Of a DNA stretch of 64,000 nt, positions 1 through 8,462 are shown one piece after another. Location: the NCBI RefSeq assembly GCF_036226445.1, contig NZ_CP108474.1, forward strand, positions 4,464,001 to 4,528,000. The letters are read 5' to 3'. This stretch comes from Streptomyces sp. NBC_01255. Its GTDB lineage: Bacteria; Actinomycetota; Actinomycetes; Streptomycetales; Streptomycetaceae. The stretch's first letter is position 1. Each line of letters begins with the position of its first letter. The notes under the pieces were generated by a model. That model did not search any database. It was not told the origin of the DNA and saw nothing but the letters and a program-made list of their open reading frames with translations. The position numbers were made by a program, and so were the translations under genes.

Positions 1-834
1 CGCAAGTTCTTCGACGCGCTGGGCGACTTCGCGGTCTCCCTCGGCGCGAAGGGCCTGGCCTGGGTCCGCGTAGGCGAGGGCAACGCCCTCACCGGCCCGA
101 TCGCCAAGTTCCTCACCGAGGAGAACGTCAAGGTCCTCACCGAGCGCCTCGGCCTGGAGCCGGGCCACGCGATCTTCTTCGGCGCGGGCGAGTTCGACGA
201 GGTCTCCAAGATCATGGGCCCGGTCCGGGTCGAGGCCGCCAAGCGCGCCGGCCAGTTCGAGGAGAACGTCTTCCGCTTCGCGTGGATCGTCGACTTCCCG
301 ATGTACGAGCGGGACGAGGAGACCGGCAAGATCGACTTCTCGCACAACCCGTTCTCCATGCCGCAGGGCGGCATCGAGGCCCTGGCGACCCAGGACCCGC
401 TGGACGTCCTCGGCTGGCAGTACGACATCGTCTGCAACGGCATCGAGCTGTCCTCGGGCGCGATCCGGAACCACGAGCCCGAGATCATGTTCAAGGCCTT
501 CGAGATCGCGGGCTACTCGCGCGAGACGGTCGAGCACGAGTTCGCGGGCATGCTCCGCGCCTTCGAGTACGGCGCCCCGCCGCACGGCGGCATCGCCCCC
601 GGCGTCGACCGCATCGTCATGCTCCTCGCGGACGAGCCCAACATCCGCGAGACGATCGCCTTCCCGCTCAACGGCAACGCCCAGGACCTCCTGATGGGCG
701 CCCCGACGGAGCTGGACGAGTCCCGCCTGCGCGAGCTGAACATCCAGCTCCGCAAGCCGGTCGAGAAGGCGGCCGAGAAGCCGTCCGACGACCGCCCGGT
801 CACGGACGCGGTCCACCCGGACGCGGCGCGGTAA
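1..834 (+). CDS. aspS: Aspartyl-tRNA synthetase, C-terminal part (5' truncated by window)
   Basis: Cytoplasmic class II aminoacyl-tRNA synthetase that charges tRNA-Asp. The reading frame is open from base 1, so the true start lies upstream; 277 codons are present here. The visible part holds the bacterial-type insertion domain tail and the end of the catalytic core: the [11 protein letters not shown] segment, the SHNPFSMP segment, and class II motif 3 as [14 protein letters not shown] near local residues 196-209, whose Arg contacts ATP. The C-terminus has a charged extension rich in Glu, Lys and Asp. A strong hairpin follows 20 nt after the stop, so transcription probably ends here. Confidence 0.96.
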   Translation, partial: RKFFDALGDFAVSLGAKGLAWVRVGEGNALTGPIAKFLTEENVKVLTERLGLEPGHAIFFGAGEFDEVSKIMGPVRVEAAKRAGQFEENVFRFAWIVDFPMYERDEETGKIDFSHNPFSMPQGGIEALATQDPLDVLGWQYDIVCNGIELSSGAIRNHEPEIMFKAFEIAGYSRETVEHEFAGMLRAFEYGAPPHGGIAPGVDRIVMLLADEPNIRETIAFPLNGNAQDLLMGAPTELDESRLRELNIQLRKPVEKAAEKPSDDRPVTDAVHPDAAR

Positions 835-853
835 TCAGCTCGTAAACGTCGCT

Positions 854-886
854 GGGGCCCGGAACCGTAGAACGGTTCCGGGCCCC
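854..886 (+). terminator. Strong intrinsic-type hairpin after aspS
   Basis: A perfect 15-bp inverted repeat (854-868 pairs with 872-886) with a 3-nt loop lies 20 nt after the aspS stop. It starts GGGGCCCGG and is followed by CTCTC rather than a clean T-run, which is usual for Streptomyces terminators. Confidence 0.8.
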
Positions 887-1048
887 TCTCGCGCTGTCGC
901 CGACCGAGACACCCCCGCTGCGATCGCGTCGGAAGTCGATCCGGAACGGCGTGCCGACACCGACGCGCCACACCTGGCCCGTGTTCCACTCTCTGGAGGT
1001 CAATGACCGCCAACTGTTCTTTCGGCCAAGCCTGGCGGAGGGTGCCTC

Positions 1049-1516
1049 CTACAGGACCTTCGGTTCCGTAGATTCGAAATCGGGTGGGAAATACATTCGG
1101 ATGATCCCGTCACCGTTGTACTCTGCAAAGTCCCCGAAATTAGGACGCGGTCCGTCACTGCCCAGGTCGGTGCCGCAAAAGTATCGTGGACCGGGGGCGC
1201 TCGAGTAGAGGAAATCCAGATCGGTGATGGCGTCACTTATTCTGCACACAAATCCCGGCTCGCGACTTCCGTACATCAGGAAAATGAATTCGTGACTTCC
1301 TACTGGACTGTTGTGGAATTCTTTCCAGAAATCTTGGCCGGGGGAATCTTCTGGGACCTCGAGATCTCTATAGTTGAGGGCTGCCCATCTGACGCCACTC
1401 ACAGTCCAGGGAAGTTCGCTGAGTGTTCGATTGAACTCCTGTGAGTACTTTACGTCAAGGAGCCAGCTTTCGTGCTCTGACAACCAGTCGGCTACGTGGC
1501 CAGCTCTCGTATGCAT
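1049..1516 (-). CDS. Hypothetical protein, candidate immunity protein of the upstream Rhs toxin
   Basis: A 155-residue acidic soluble protein with no signal peptide or membrane segment and no family I recognise; it is rich in Trp, Phe and Tyr (for example DFLYSS and IIRMYFPP). It starts 12 nt after the stop of the Rhs gene, and its ribosome-binding purines (GAGAGGGTGA) overlap that stop, so the two are probably translationally coupled. A small orphan gene directly behind an Rhs toxin tip is the standard position of a cognate immunity gene. Base composition is clearly more AT-rich than the neighbours, matching the toxin tip and suggesting joint acquisition. The immunity role is inferred from position only. 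Confidence 0.7.
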   Translation of the reverse strand: MHTRAGHVADWLSEHESWLLDVKYSQEFNRTLSELPWTVSGVRWAALNYRDLEVPEDSPGQDFWKEFHNSPVGSHEFIFLMYGSREPGFVCRISDAITDLDFLYSSAPGPRYFCGTDLGSDGPRPNFGDFAEYNGDGIIRMYFPPDFESTEPKVL

Positions 1517-1528
1517 GATTTCACCCTC

Positions 1529-4500
1529 TCACGTGTGCGGATAGTGCTCAAGGATGGCCAGGAAGTCGTCCTCGGTGCCGCCTCTTACCGTGTCGGCTCC
1601 GTACTGCCACTGGTCGCTTCTCTTGCGTCCGACTCGGGACCACCAATTGATATGGAAGCCTTTATTGGGGTTGTCGGGATCGAAGTCGATTCGCCATCCG
1701 CGCATTCCGTCCGGGCTCTGCATGCCCGTGATCCGACCGGCGTGGGGGCCGATTTCCTGCACGAAAGGCACCTGGTCGTCCCCGAGGCTAGCGCGCTCCT
1801 TCGCGTGCTGGCGAGCCTCGGTGTAACTATCGAAGAAGTCGTGTATCTCCCGAGATTTCTTCCTCTCCCCTTCTTCTTCGGGGCACGGCGACAGCCCCAG
1901 GGGGTCGCTCCACGTATGTGGATTGCGGACGTACGTCGCGGGGTTCGGGGCCGGAGCCAGGCCCAGGGGGTCCTGGGAGAGGTAGCGGGCCGATTCCGGG
2001 TCGTAGTAGCGGAAGTGGTTGTAGTGAAGGCCCGATTCGGGGTCGAAGTACTGGCCCGGGAAGCGGAGGGGGGTGTAGGCGGTGGCTGTCTTGTTCCAGG
2101 TTGTGGTGCCCCAGAGGGTCGTGCGAGTGCGCCAGGCCAACTCGCCTGATTCGTCGACGAGTTCCGTCGGCGTGCCGATCAGGTCGGTGACGATTGCGAA
2201 GAAGCGTTCGTCTGTGGACTTCGTTCGGCGTTCCGTCTGGGTCAGGGGGCGTAGGCCCGCATGGTCCCAGGTGAGGGTGATGTCCTCAGTCGTCTGTTCG
2301 CAGAGAGTTGTGCCGTCCCAGGTGAAGTGGACTGTTTCCCTTGGGGATTGCTTGGATAATCGGCGGCCCAGGGGGTCGTACGCGTACCGCCAGACCGTGC
2401 CGTCCGGGGTCGTCACCGCCGTGAGGCGGTCCTCCGCGTCCCACTCGTAGCGCCACGTGTCCGGTTTGCGGGAGAGGCGGGTCTTCTGGCGTAGGACTGT
2501 CCGGCCCTGGGCGTCGTGTTCGTAGCGGACGGATCCTGCATGGGAGATGCGGGTGCCCTGGTAGGCGCGTGTGCCCGTCGCGGAGTGGGACGGGTGGGTG
2601 GCCGGCCAGGACGCTTCCGTCTGGTTGCCGGTCTCGTCGTAGGCGTACCGCTCCGTCCAGTCGGTCGCGTGGACGGCCGTCACCCGGCCCGCCCCGTCCA
2701 GGTCGAAGCTGCGCGTGCCGGAGAGTGCGTCCGTGATGCTGATGAGCCCGCCGTCCGCGCGGTACGTGTACGCGCGGTGCTGGACGCGGCCGCCCGCGCC
2801 GCCGGTGACCTCCTGGGCGGTGAGGCGGCCCATCGTGTCGAACGACGACGTCAGGACGGCGAAGTCAGCCACGTGGCGCGTGGTTTCGCGGCCGAGGGCG
2901 TCGTGGGTGAAAGCCAGTCTCCGGCCCGAGCTCGTCAGTTCCGTTCGGCGGCCCGCCTCGTCGTACGACCAGCTGCTCGTCGAACCGCCTGGCGTCGTCC
3001 GTCCCACCCGGCGGCCCGCCTCGTCGTGCGTGAATGAGAGGGTACGACCGTTGACCGTCTCGGAGACGAGACGGCCGTAGCGGTCGCGGAGGCGTTGCAG
3101 TGTCGCGTCCGGGCCCGTCGCCGTCGCCAGTTGGTCGAAGACGTCGAACTCGTAGGTGCTGACCGCCCCTTCGGCGTCCTTGCGGACGATTCGGCCGAGG
3201 CTGTCGCGGTCGAATCGGATCGCCTGGCCGAGTGCGTTCGCGCGGGACGCCAGTCGGGCCGCCGCGTCGTAGGCGTAGCTCAGCGTCCGGTCGTCGAAGT
3301 CCGTCTCCGTGACCAGTCGGCCCGCCGGGTCGTAGGCGTAGTCCCAGGTCAGACCCTGCGGGTCCGTCACTCGCGTCAGTCGCAGGTTCGTGTCGTGGGA
3401 GAACTCGTAGCGGACTCCATCCGGGCCCGTGCGGGACGTCAGCAGGTCGAAGTCGGTGTACGTGAAGCGGGTCGTGCCGCCCATCGCGTCCGTGTGGCTG
3501 AGGCAGTTGCCCTCGCCGTCGTACGTCCAGGACTCCGCCGTGCCGTCGGGTGCGGTACGCCGGGACGGTCGGCCCTCGACCGTCCACTCCAGACGGGTGG
3601 TCGCGCCGAGGGGGTCGGTGGTCCGGATCGTACGGCCGAAGGCGTCGTGTTCGTAGCGGGTCGTTGCTCCTAGCGGATCGGTGATCTCGATCGGGAGGCC
3701 GCGGTCGTCCAGGATCAGTCGGGTGGTGGCGCCTTGCGGGTCCGTCACCGACGTGAGCCGGCCTGACTCGTCGTACACGAACTCCGTCCGCGCTCCCGAA
3801 GGGTCCGTCACCGACGTGCGGTTGCCGCGTTCGTCGAAGGTCTGGCGGGTGACATTGCCGTCGGTGCCGGCGATGCGTATCGGGAATCCGAGTTCGTCGT
3901 ACTCGGCTCGTGCCTGCCGTCCGTCCGGGCGTTCCACCAGGGTCGGGCGGCCGTGTTCGTCGTAGGTGGTGCGGCTGACGTGGCCCATCGGGTCCGTGCG
4001 GGACAGCAGGTGGTTGTGGCGGTCGTACGCGAAGTGCGTGACCGCGCCCAGCGCGTCTATCTCGGCGACGACCTGGGAGAGGTCGTTGACCAGATGGCGC
4101 GAGGTGTTCCCCAGGCCGTCTGTGAGGGTGGTGACGCGGAGCCCCGTCGCCGGGTCGACGTCGTCCCAGGTGAAGGTGGTTTCGAGGTGGCCGTTCGTGC
4201 CCGACTGGTAGGTGCAGCGGTCCTGGTCGTCGTAGACGTAGTCGAAGCGGCTGCCGTTGGTGTCGGTCCATGAGGTGATGCGGCCTTGCTCGTCGCAACC
4301 GAAGAGAAGAGGACGGTCCGAGGAGTTGGTGACCTCTGTCAGATGGCCGTCCGTGTAGCCGTAGCGCAGGATCTCCTGGTCGGTGCCGTCCACCGCCGCT
4401 CCTGCGAGGTGGAGCGCGGTTACCCGTCCTTCGCTCGTCGTCAGCTTCAGGTGGTAGCCGCCGTGGTGGACGATCGATGTCGGGGCGCCCGACTCGTCGT

Positions 4501-6133
4501 GTTCGAAGGTGATCCAGCGGCCGTTGCGGTCGTCGATCTGGGCCAGGAGCGCGAGCCCGTCGCCGTGGTCGGTGAAGTGCCAGACCTTGCGGGTGTCGGG
4601 GTCGGTGATCGTGTAGCCGTCCTCGACACGGTCCAGGGGCCACCGCCGACCGTGGTTCGGCATGACCGGGACACCCGGCGCGGGGTGGGGATAGGCGAGG
4701 AGGCTGCCTTCGTCACAGCTGAAGACGACACCTTCCGAGTCGATCTCCAGCCGCTGGTCCACCGTGCTCGACCACGTCGGGCCGAACCAGCGTCCCGAGC
4801 GGCGCGAGGAGTCGAAGCCGCGCCGGAAGACGAGAGGTAGCGAGCCGGGCAGGGCGATGTCGGTCTGCGGCAGCAGCATGCGGCCCGTGGCGATGTCGAT
4901 GGGATCCCGCTCGCACCGCGTCTCTTTGCCCGTCTTGCAGGTGCTGGGCGGGTTCTTCTCCTGGTCCGCGCGGCTGCCACCGTCCGGCGTCTTCCCGTCG
5001 GGCAGGTGCTTGGTGCCGTTCAGCCCGATGCGCACACCACTGCGCGCGAGCCCCGCGCCCTTCGTGCCGAGCAGCTCCGGGAGCAGCCGGCCGATGAACT
5101 CCGACGGGTCGCCCTTCGCCGCGTCCCAGGCGTTCTTCAGCGCCCTGTCCGGGTTCGCCGCCGTGGACGCCAGGCCGGCGAGCGTCATGTTGACGCCCTT
5201 GTAGTAGTCCATCGGGTGGGTCACGTTGTACGGGTCCGTCGGGTTCACCGACCGAACGGTGTTGACCAGCCCCGCCGCGCCCTTGACGACGCCACCACCG
5301 ACATGGGCCAGCTCGATGCTCTGCCCCAGGCCGTAGTCCGTCAGTTCGAGCAGGGCTCTCTCGCGGCCCGTCGGCACCTTCGGCGCGTGTGCCAGCGCGG
5401 CGCTGACCGCTGCCTTCGCGGTGTCCCCGGCCTCGTTACGGGCCTGCCGCGCGTCGTTCAGGATCTGGCGGGCGCGCTGCCGCTTGGCTTTGCCGGGGTC
5501 GGAGAACGCCCCGGGGTCCGGCAGCGGACTGTCGCCGGTGCGCGCCGCGTTGTAGGCGTCGACCTTCTTGTTGTACGTGTCGACGGCCGACTTGGAGTCC
5601 TGGTCGCCCTCCTTGTACAGCGCTATCGCCTCACGCGCCTTGCCCTGCGCGCTCACGACCGTATGGGAGTACGTCTCCAGGGCCTTTGCCGCGTTCTCCA
5701 TCGCGTCCGCCGCGTGCAGCCAGTCGGTGGGCAGGGTGCTGAACTTCTCCCGGAACGCGTCAGCGGCCTCGCCCTTCCAGTGGGCGGAGTCCAGCTGCTT
5801 CATCCCGCTGCCGACCAGGTCGAACGCCCGCTGGAAGTCCCGCAGGTTCTTCACTGCCCCGGCGATCTTCTCGGGCTTGCCGTGGACGAGCTCGTCCGCA
5901 TCCTCGGTCTGCCCGAGCTGCTGCTCCCCGACCTGCGCACCGAGCGAGGAGGCGACCCCGTCGCCCCAGTCCTCGACCGAGTCCGCCCAGTCGTGCGCGC
6001 CTACCTTGTCCAGGCCCTGGCCGACCTTGTCGGTCGCGTGGTCGACGGCTTCGCCGACCACTTCCTTGCCCTTGTCGACGACGTCACCGAACTTGTCGAT
6101 GCCCTTGTCGAGCAGACCTCCGAAGTCCACCAT
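1529..6133 (-). CDS. Rhs/YD-repeat polymorphic toxin with WXG100-like N-terminus
   Basis: A 1534-residue protein. Residues 1-70 are amphipathic. Residues 85-260 are helical with a WXG-like turn (SAHWKGEAADAF), resembling type VII (ESX)-linked secretion modules. About residue 410 begins the DUF6531-type entry (DPIDIATGRMLLPQ). From about 480 to 1350 there are many YD repeats (YDExGRLT type) that build the hollow Rhs shell. The Rhs core with RYYDPESARYLSQDPLGL lies at about 1356-1416. The last ~118 residues, after SDPLGL, form the variable toxin tip with a conspicuous GFHINWW motif; I do not recognise its activity. The ATG overlaps the upstream stop as TGATG. The tip-coding part (about 1529-1880) has lower GC than the shell, as expected of tip swapping. 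Confidence 0.92.
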   Translation of the reverse strand: MVDFGGLLDKGIDKFGDVVDKGKEVVGEAVDHATDKVGQGLDKVGAHDWADSVEDWGDGVASSLGAQVGEQQLGQTEDADELVHGKPEKIAGAVKNLRDFQRAFDLVGSGMKQLDSAHWKGEAADAFREKFSTLPTDWLHAADAMENAAKALETYSHTVVSAQGKAREAIALYKEGDQDSKSAVDTYNKKVDAYNAARTGDSPLPDPGAFSDPGKAKRQRARQILNDARQARNEAGDTAKAAVSAALAHAPKVPTGRERALLELTDYGLGQSIELAHVGGGVVKGAAGLVNTVRSVNPTDPYNVTHPMDYYKGVNMTLAGLASTAANPDRALKNAWDAAKGDPSEFIGRLLPELLGTKGAGLARSGVRIGLNGTKHLPDGKTPDGGSRADQEKNPPSTCKTGKETRCERDPIDIATGRMLLPQTDIALPGSLPLVFRRGFDSSRRSGRWFGPTWSSTVDQRLEIDSEGVVFSCDEGSLLAYPHPAPGVPVMPNHGRRWPLDRVEDGYTITDPDTRKVWHFTDHGDGLALLAQIDDRNGRWITFEHDESGAPTSIVHHGGYHLKLTTSEGRVTALHLAGAAVDGTDQEILRYGYTDGHLTEVTNSSDRPLLFGCDEQGRITSWTDTNGSRFDYVYDDQDRCTYQSGTNGHLETTFTWDDVDPATGLRVTTLTDGLGNTSRHLVNDLSQVVAEIDALGAVTHFAYDRHNHLLSRTDPMGHVSRTTYDEHGRPTLVERPDGRQARAEYDELGFPIRIAGTDGNVTRQTFDERGNRTSVTDPSGARTEFVYDESGRLTSVTDPQGATTRLILDDRGLPIEITDPLGATTRYEHDAFGRTIRTTDPLGATTRLEWTVEGRPSRRTAPDGTAESWTYDGEGNCLSHTDAMGGTTRFTYTDFDLLTSRTGPDGVRYEFSHDTNLRLTRVTDPQGLTWDYAYDPAGRLVTETDFDDRTLSYAYDAAARLASRANALGQAIRFDRDSLGRIVRKDAEGAVSTYEFDVFDQLATATGPDATLQRLRDRYGRLVSETVNGRTLSFTHDEAGRRVGRTTPGGSTSSWSYDEAGRRTELTSSGRRLAFTHDALGRETTRHVADFAVLTSSFDTMGRLTAQEVTGGAGGRVQHRAYTYRADGGLISITDALSGTRSFDLDGAGRVTAVHATDWTERYAYDETGNQTEASWPATHPSHSATGTRAYQGTRISHAGSVRYEHDAQGRTVLRQKTRLSRKPDTWRYEWDAEDRLTAVTTPDGTVWRYAYDPLGRRLSKQSPRETVHFTWDGTTLCEQTTEDITLTWDHAGLRPLTQTERRTKSTDERFFAIVTDLIGTPTELVDESGELAWRTRTTLWGTTTWNKTATAYTPLRFPGQYFDPESGLHYNHFRYYDPESARYLSQDPLGLAPAPNPATYVRNPHTWSDPLGLSPCPEEEGERKKSREIHDFFDSYTEARQHAKERASLGDDQVPFVQEIGPHAGRITGMQSPDGMRGWRIDFDPDNPNKGFHINWWSRVGRKRSDQWQYGADTVRGGTEDDFLAILEHYPHT

Positions 6134-6780
6134 CAGCGGCTCTCCCCCCAGCGCGGCTGCTCGGCCTGTTCGACGGTCGCCTGGTCAGGGTCGAGGTCCC
6201 CCCTGAGCTGCTCGTCCATCCGGTCGCGGTCCGCCGGGTCTATCACCCCGGAACGCTCCATCGAGTCCAGCCCCGAATCCATGACGTCGTAGCCGGTGTT
6301 CTGCCAGAGTTGATCGACTTCGTGCTTGGTCTTGATGACCGACTCCGGACTCCAGTCCGCGTTGTCCCATGTGTGCTGGTCACGGATCGTGTCCCAGCGC
6401 ATCTTCTTGACGTCGTCCTCGGAAAGGTGCGGGTTTCCGTTGAGGGAGTTCACGCCGATCTTGATCGAGTCCTTGATGTACTGCTCCTGCTCCGCGAACG
6501 AGCCCGCGGACAGGCCGACCGCCTGAGCGAACCCGTTTCCGCGCAGGGTCAGCGCACGGATCCCCCACTCCCACCGTTCGCAGAACGTCTCGAACTCCGA
6601 CGTCAGCCCGCCGTGCCCCAACTCAAGTCCGGACAATGCGAGATCGGAGAACCCGCGGCCCGTCGACGCCTCGCCGATCATGCCGAGCTCCTTCAGCTCG
6701 GCATGGGCCAGGTCGATGCCTTTCGCTATCGCCGCCAGCGCCGCCGCCGGCGCCGCGAGGTCCGGCTCACTCCCACTCAT
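6133..6780 (-). CDS. Helical ESX/WXG-like protein coupled to the Rhs gene
   Basis: A 215-residue, mostly helical protein with no signal peptide. The N-terminal half (about residues 5-95) reads as a long amphipathic hairpin with Gly/Ser turns, like the T7SS-associated helical bundles placed ahead of Rhs toxins. The C-terminal half is acidic and charged (DPADRDRMDEQL). Its stop overlaps the Rhs start (TGATG), and its own ATG overlaps the stop of the SseB-like gene by 4 nt, so three genes are translated in tandem. A chaperone, adaptor or co-secreted partner for the Rhs protein is the likely role; that is inference from position and fold type. Confidence 0.65.
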   Translation of the reverse strand: MSGSEPDLAAPAAALAAIAKGIDLAHAELKELGMIGEASTGRGFSDLALSGLELGHGGLTSEFETFCERWEWGIRALTLRGNGFAQAVGLSAGSFAEQEQYIKDSIKIGVNSLNGNPHLSEDDVKKMRWDTIRDQHTWDNADWSPESVIKTKHEVDQLWQNTGYDVMDSGLDSMERSGVIDPADRDRMDEQLRGDLDPDQATVEQAEQPRWGESR

Positions 6781-7322
6781 CGTGCCCCCGTCCCTCGTTC
6801 ACCGAGATCCACCGCCACCTCATCCGGGACGATCCCCGCCACCGGCGGAAACAGCGCCCCGTCCGCACTGCCCGCGTCCAGAGCGACCCCACCAGGCCCG
6901 GGCAGCATCGGCACCATCACGTCAAGCAGCCGCGCGCCCAGCACCGTCCGGTACGTCCACTCACGCCCCGCTTCCCCCCGCGCGACCGCGAACCGCGCCA
7001 GCGCCTCCTCGTCCGAGAACGCGCAGATCCAGCGGACCCCGTTGAAGTCCGCGGTCCACATGCTGTCGGAGTCATCGAACGGCACCAGTACGGCCGTACG
7101 CCGGAATTCGCCGAGCACCCGAGCGAACTCCCGCCGCGCCACGGTCACCTTCGCCTCGTCGCCGACCTCAGGCTCGGGACCAGGCTCCGGCACGGCCCGT
7201 GCGGCCGGGGTCGCGAGAGCCGCCTCCGGTTCCGGCGCCGTCACCGGGACCGATCCGCCCGCCAGATCCGCCAGCCTCGAAACCCGTCGAGGCCCCGGTA
7301 TCCCGTCCCCGTTCCCAGTCAC
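6777..7322 (-). CDS. SseB-like domain protein, first gene of the Rhs operon
   Basis: A 181-residue protein with a Pro/Glu/Ala-rich flexible segment (about residues 22-55) followed by an SseB-type domain (about 58-170): FARVLGEFRRTAVLVPF, then a Trp-containing strand, then ICAFSDEEALARF. The SseB N-terminal domain family occurs in Streptomyces alongside ESX-type and Rhs genes. It starts with GTG; no convincing Shine-Dalgarno is seen. Its end overlaps the next gene as ATGA. It probably heads the transcript that carries the helical protein, Rhs toxin and immunity protein. Function is unknown; the enhanced-serine-sensitivity name does not define an activity. Confidence 0.72.
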   Translation of the reverse strand: MTGNGDGIPGPRRVSRLADLAGGSVPVTAPEPEAALATPAARAVPEPGPEPEVGDEAKVTVARREFARVLGEFRRTAVLVPFDDSDSMWTADFNGVRWICAFSDEEALARFAVARGEAGREWTYRTVLGARLLDVMVPMLPGPGGVALDAGSADGALFPPVAGIVPDEVAVDLGERGTGAR

Positions 7323-7401
7323 TCACGCATGCTGCCACGCGCCCATTCACACGAGCAACGAACAAAGACCCGAGCCCGTCAAGTCGGACGGCGACGCGCG
7401 A

Positions 7402-7432
7402 GGGCCCGGGGACGGACGTCGTCCCCGGGCCC
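7402..7432 (-). terminator. Hairpin between the Rpn-tail gene and the SseB-like gene
   Basis: A perfect 12-bp inverted repeat (7402-7413 with 7421-7432) with a 7-nt loop, GC-rich. It lies downstream of the minus-strand gene ending at 7454 and upstream of the SseB-like gene, so it likely insulates the Rhs operon from read-through. Confidence 0.7.
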
Positions 7433-7453
7433 CTTCCGTACTCCCCGCCGGTT

Positions 7454-7735
7454 CTACTCGTCCGCGAAGATTTCCTCGGCCGATGCCACCGTGACGGCGC
7501 GGGTGAGCCAGCCGTGCAGGGTCTCCGGGTCGTCGCAGCCGGTGACGCGGGCGCGGACGTCGTCGGGCACGTCGAGGCCGCGCTGCTCCAGGACGACCAG
7601 TATGGCGTCGGCGCTCGCCTGCGCGCGGCCTTCGGCCTTGCCTTCGGCCTTGCCCTCGGCCTTGCCCTCGGTTCGGCCTTCCTCCCGGATTTCTTCGGCG
7701 AGGTACGACTTGTAGAAGGAGAGGTCCACGGCCAC
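7454..7735 (-). pseudogene. C-terminal remnant of an Rpn-type (PD-(D/E)XK recombination-promoting nuclease-like) protein
   Basis: Encodes 93 residues: a short lead (DLSFYKSYLAEEIREEG), a Glu/Gly/Lys tandem (EGKA repeated three times, residues about 22-36), a short helix, and the tail DDVRARVTGCDDPETLHGWL. In longer Streptomyces proteins I associate this tail with the end of Rpn/transposase-like nucleases of roughly 300 residues; the catalytic N-terminal domain is absent here. The ATG could still express a small protein, so it may be a live fragment rather than a dead one. A terminator hairpin follows it. The assignment rests on the repeat-plus-tail signature and is moderate. Confidence 0.55.
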
Positions 7736-7789
7736 CAGGGTCCTCCAGAGGTCTTGCGCCGGGCGGTTAGCCAGAGTTCTTTGTGCGGC

Positions 7790-8401
7790 TCAGGGCTGTT
7801 CGCCGGGCTCGCTTCCGTAACGCGGCAGGTCCTCCGTCGAGATGGTCCATTCGGCGATGGTGACGTCCTCGCCGTAGACGAAGTCCTTGCGGGTGGCGTA
7901 GCGGGGGCCGTCGGGCGTGGGGTGGATGTCGGTGAGGACGGCTCCGGTGCCGGTGCGGGGGTCGAAGACCGCGTAGGAAGGGACGCCGATCAAGGGATAG
8001 TCGCGCACTTTGACCACCCAGTCGTTGTCAGGGTTGGAGCGGGAGACGACCTCGATCGCGGCGAAGAGCGTGCGGGGGTCGAAGGAGCCAGGGACGTCCA
8101 TGTCCGCGAGGGCGATCACCATCACGTCGGGTCGACGCATGATGCCCTCGGACGCGTCCTCGACGTCGGGTTCGCCCGTATGGGCCACCATCTCCTCCGG
8201 CATCACCTTCTCAAGGCGTCTGCGGAGGTGCACGGTGGTCAGCTCGTGCGGGCCGACGGGCGCCATCATGTCGTGAACGATCCCTTCCTTGGTGACCTCG
8301 AACTTGCCGGGCACGGTGTCGTCCGTGGACTGGACGAAGTCCCGCATGGCCCGATAACGGAAGGAGGCGGTCTGCCGTGCGTCGTCCGGGGCGATGGTCA
8401 T
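7790..8401 (-). CDS. Uma2 family protein (PD-(D/E)XK nuclease fold)
   Basis: A 203-residue protein of the Uma2/DUF820 family, which has a restriction-endonuclease-like fold and is often multicopy in Streptomyces and cyanobacteria; biological role unsettled. Family landmarks: KFEVTKEGIVHDMMAPVG at residues about 33-50, then GEPDVEDASEGIMRRPDVMVI with the first acidic residues (PDV), and AIEVVSRSN with the E-x-V/K-like active-site strand. I start at 8401 because GAGGAG lies 8 nt ahead; the open frame extends upstream but that part is low-complexity Pro/Ala/Arg and out of family. It is followed by the short Rpn-type fragment, another PD-(D/E)XK-related remnant. Confidence 0.85.
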   Translation of the reverse strand: MTIAPDDARQTASFRYRAMRDFVQSTDDTVPGKFEVTKEGIVHDMMAPVGPHELTTVHLRRRLEKVMPEEMVAHTGEPDVEDASEGIMRRPDVMVIALADMDVPGSFDPRTLFAAIEVVSRSNPDNDWVVKVRDYPLIGVPSYAVFDPRTGTGAVLTDIHPTPDGPRYATRKDFVYGEDVTIAEWTISTEDLPRYGSEPGEQP

Positions 8402-8462
8402 GGTGGCTCCTCGTCTGTGCCCATCGGGCCGAGTCATCACCTTCATGCTAGGCAGCCTTTCC

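Noticed and set aside
800..1003. Minus-strand ORF between aspS and the immunity gene (TGQVWRVGVG segment)
   Set aside because: It looks faintly protein-like but runs through the aspS terminator into antisense of aspS, has no ribosome-binding site, and matches nothing I know. The 887-1048 gap otherwise shows nothing.
2000..5000. Short spaced repeats in the Rhs gene as a possible CRISPR array
   Set aside because: Repeats are coding YD motifs with variable spacing and sequence; no cas genes anywhere in the window.
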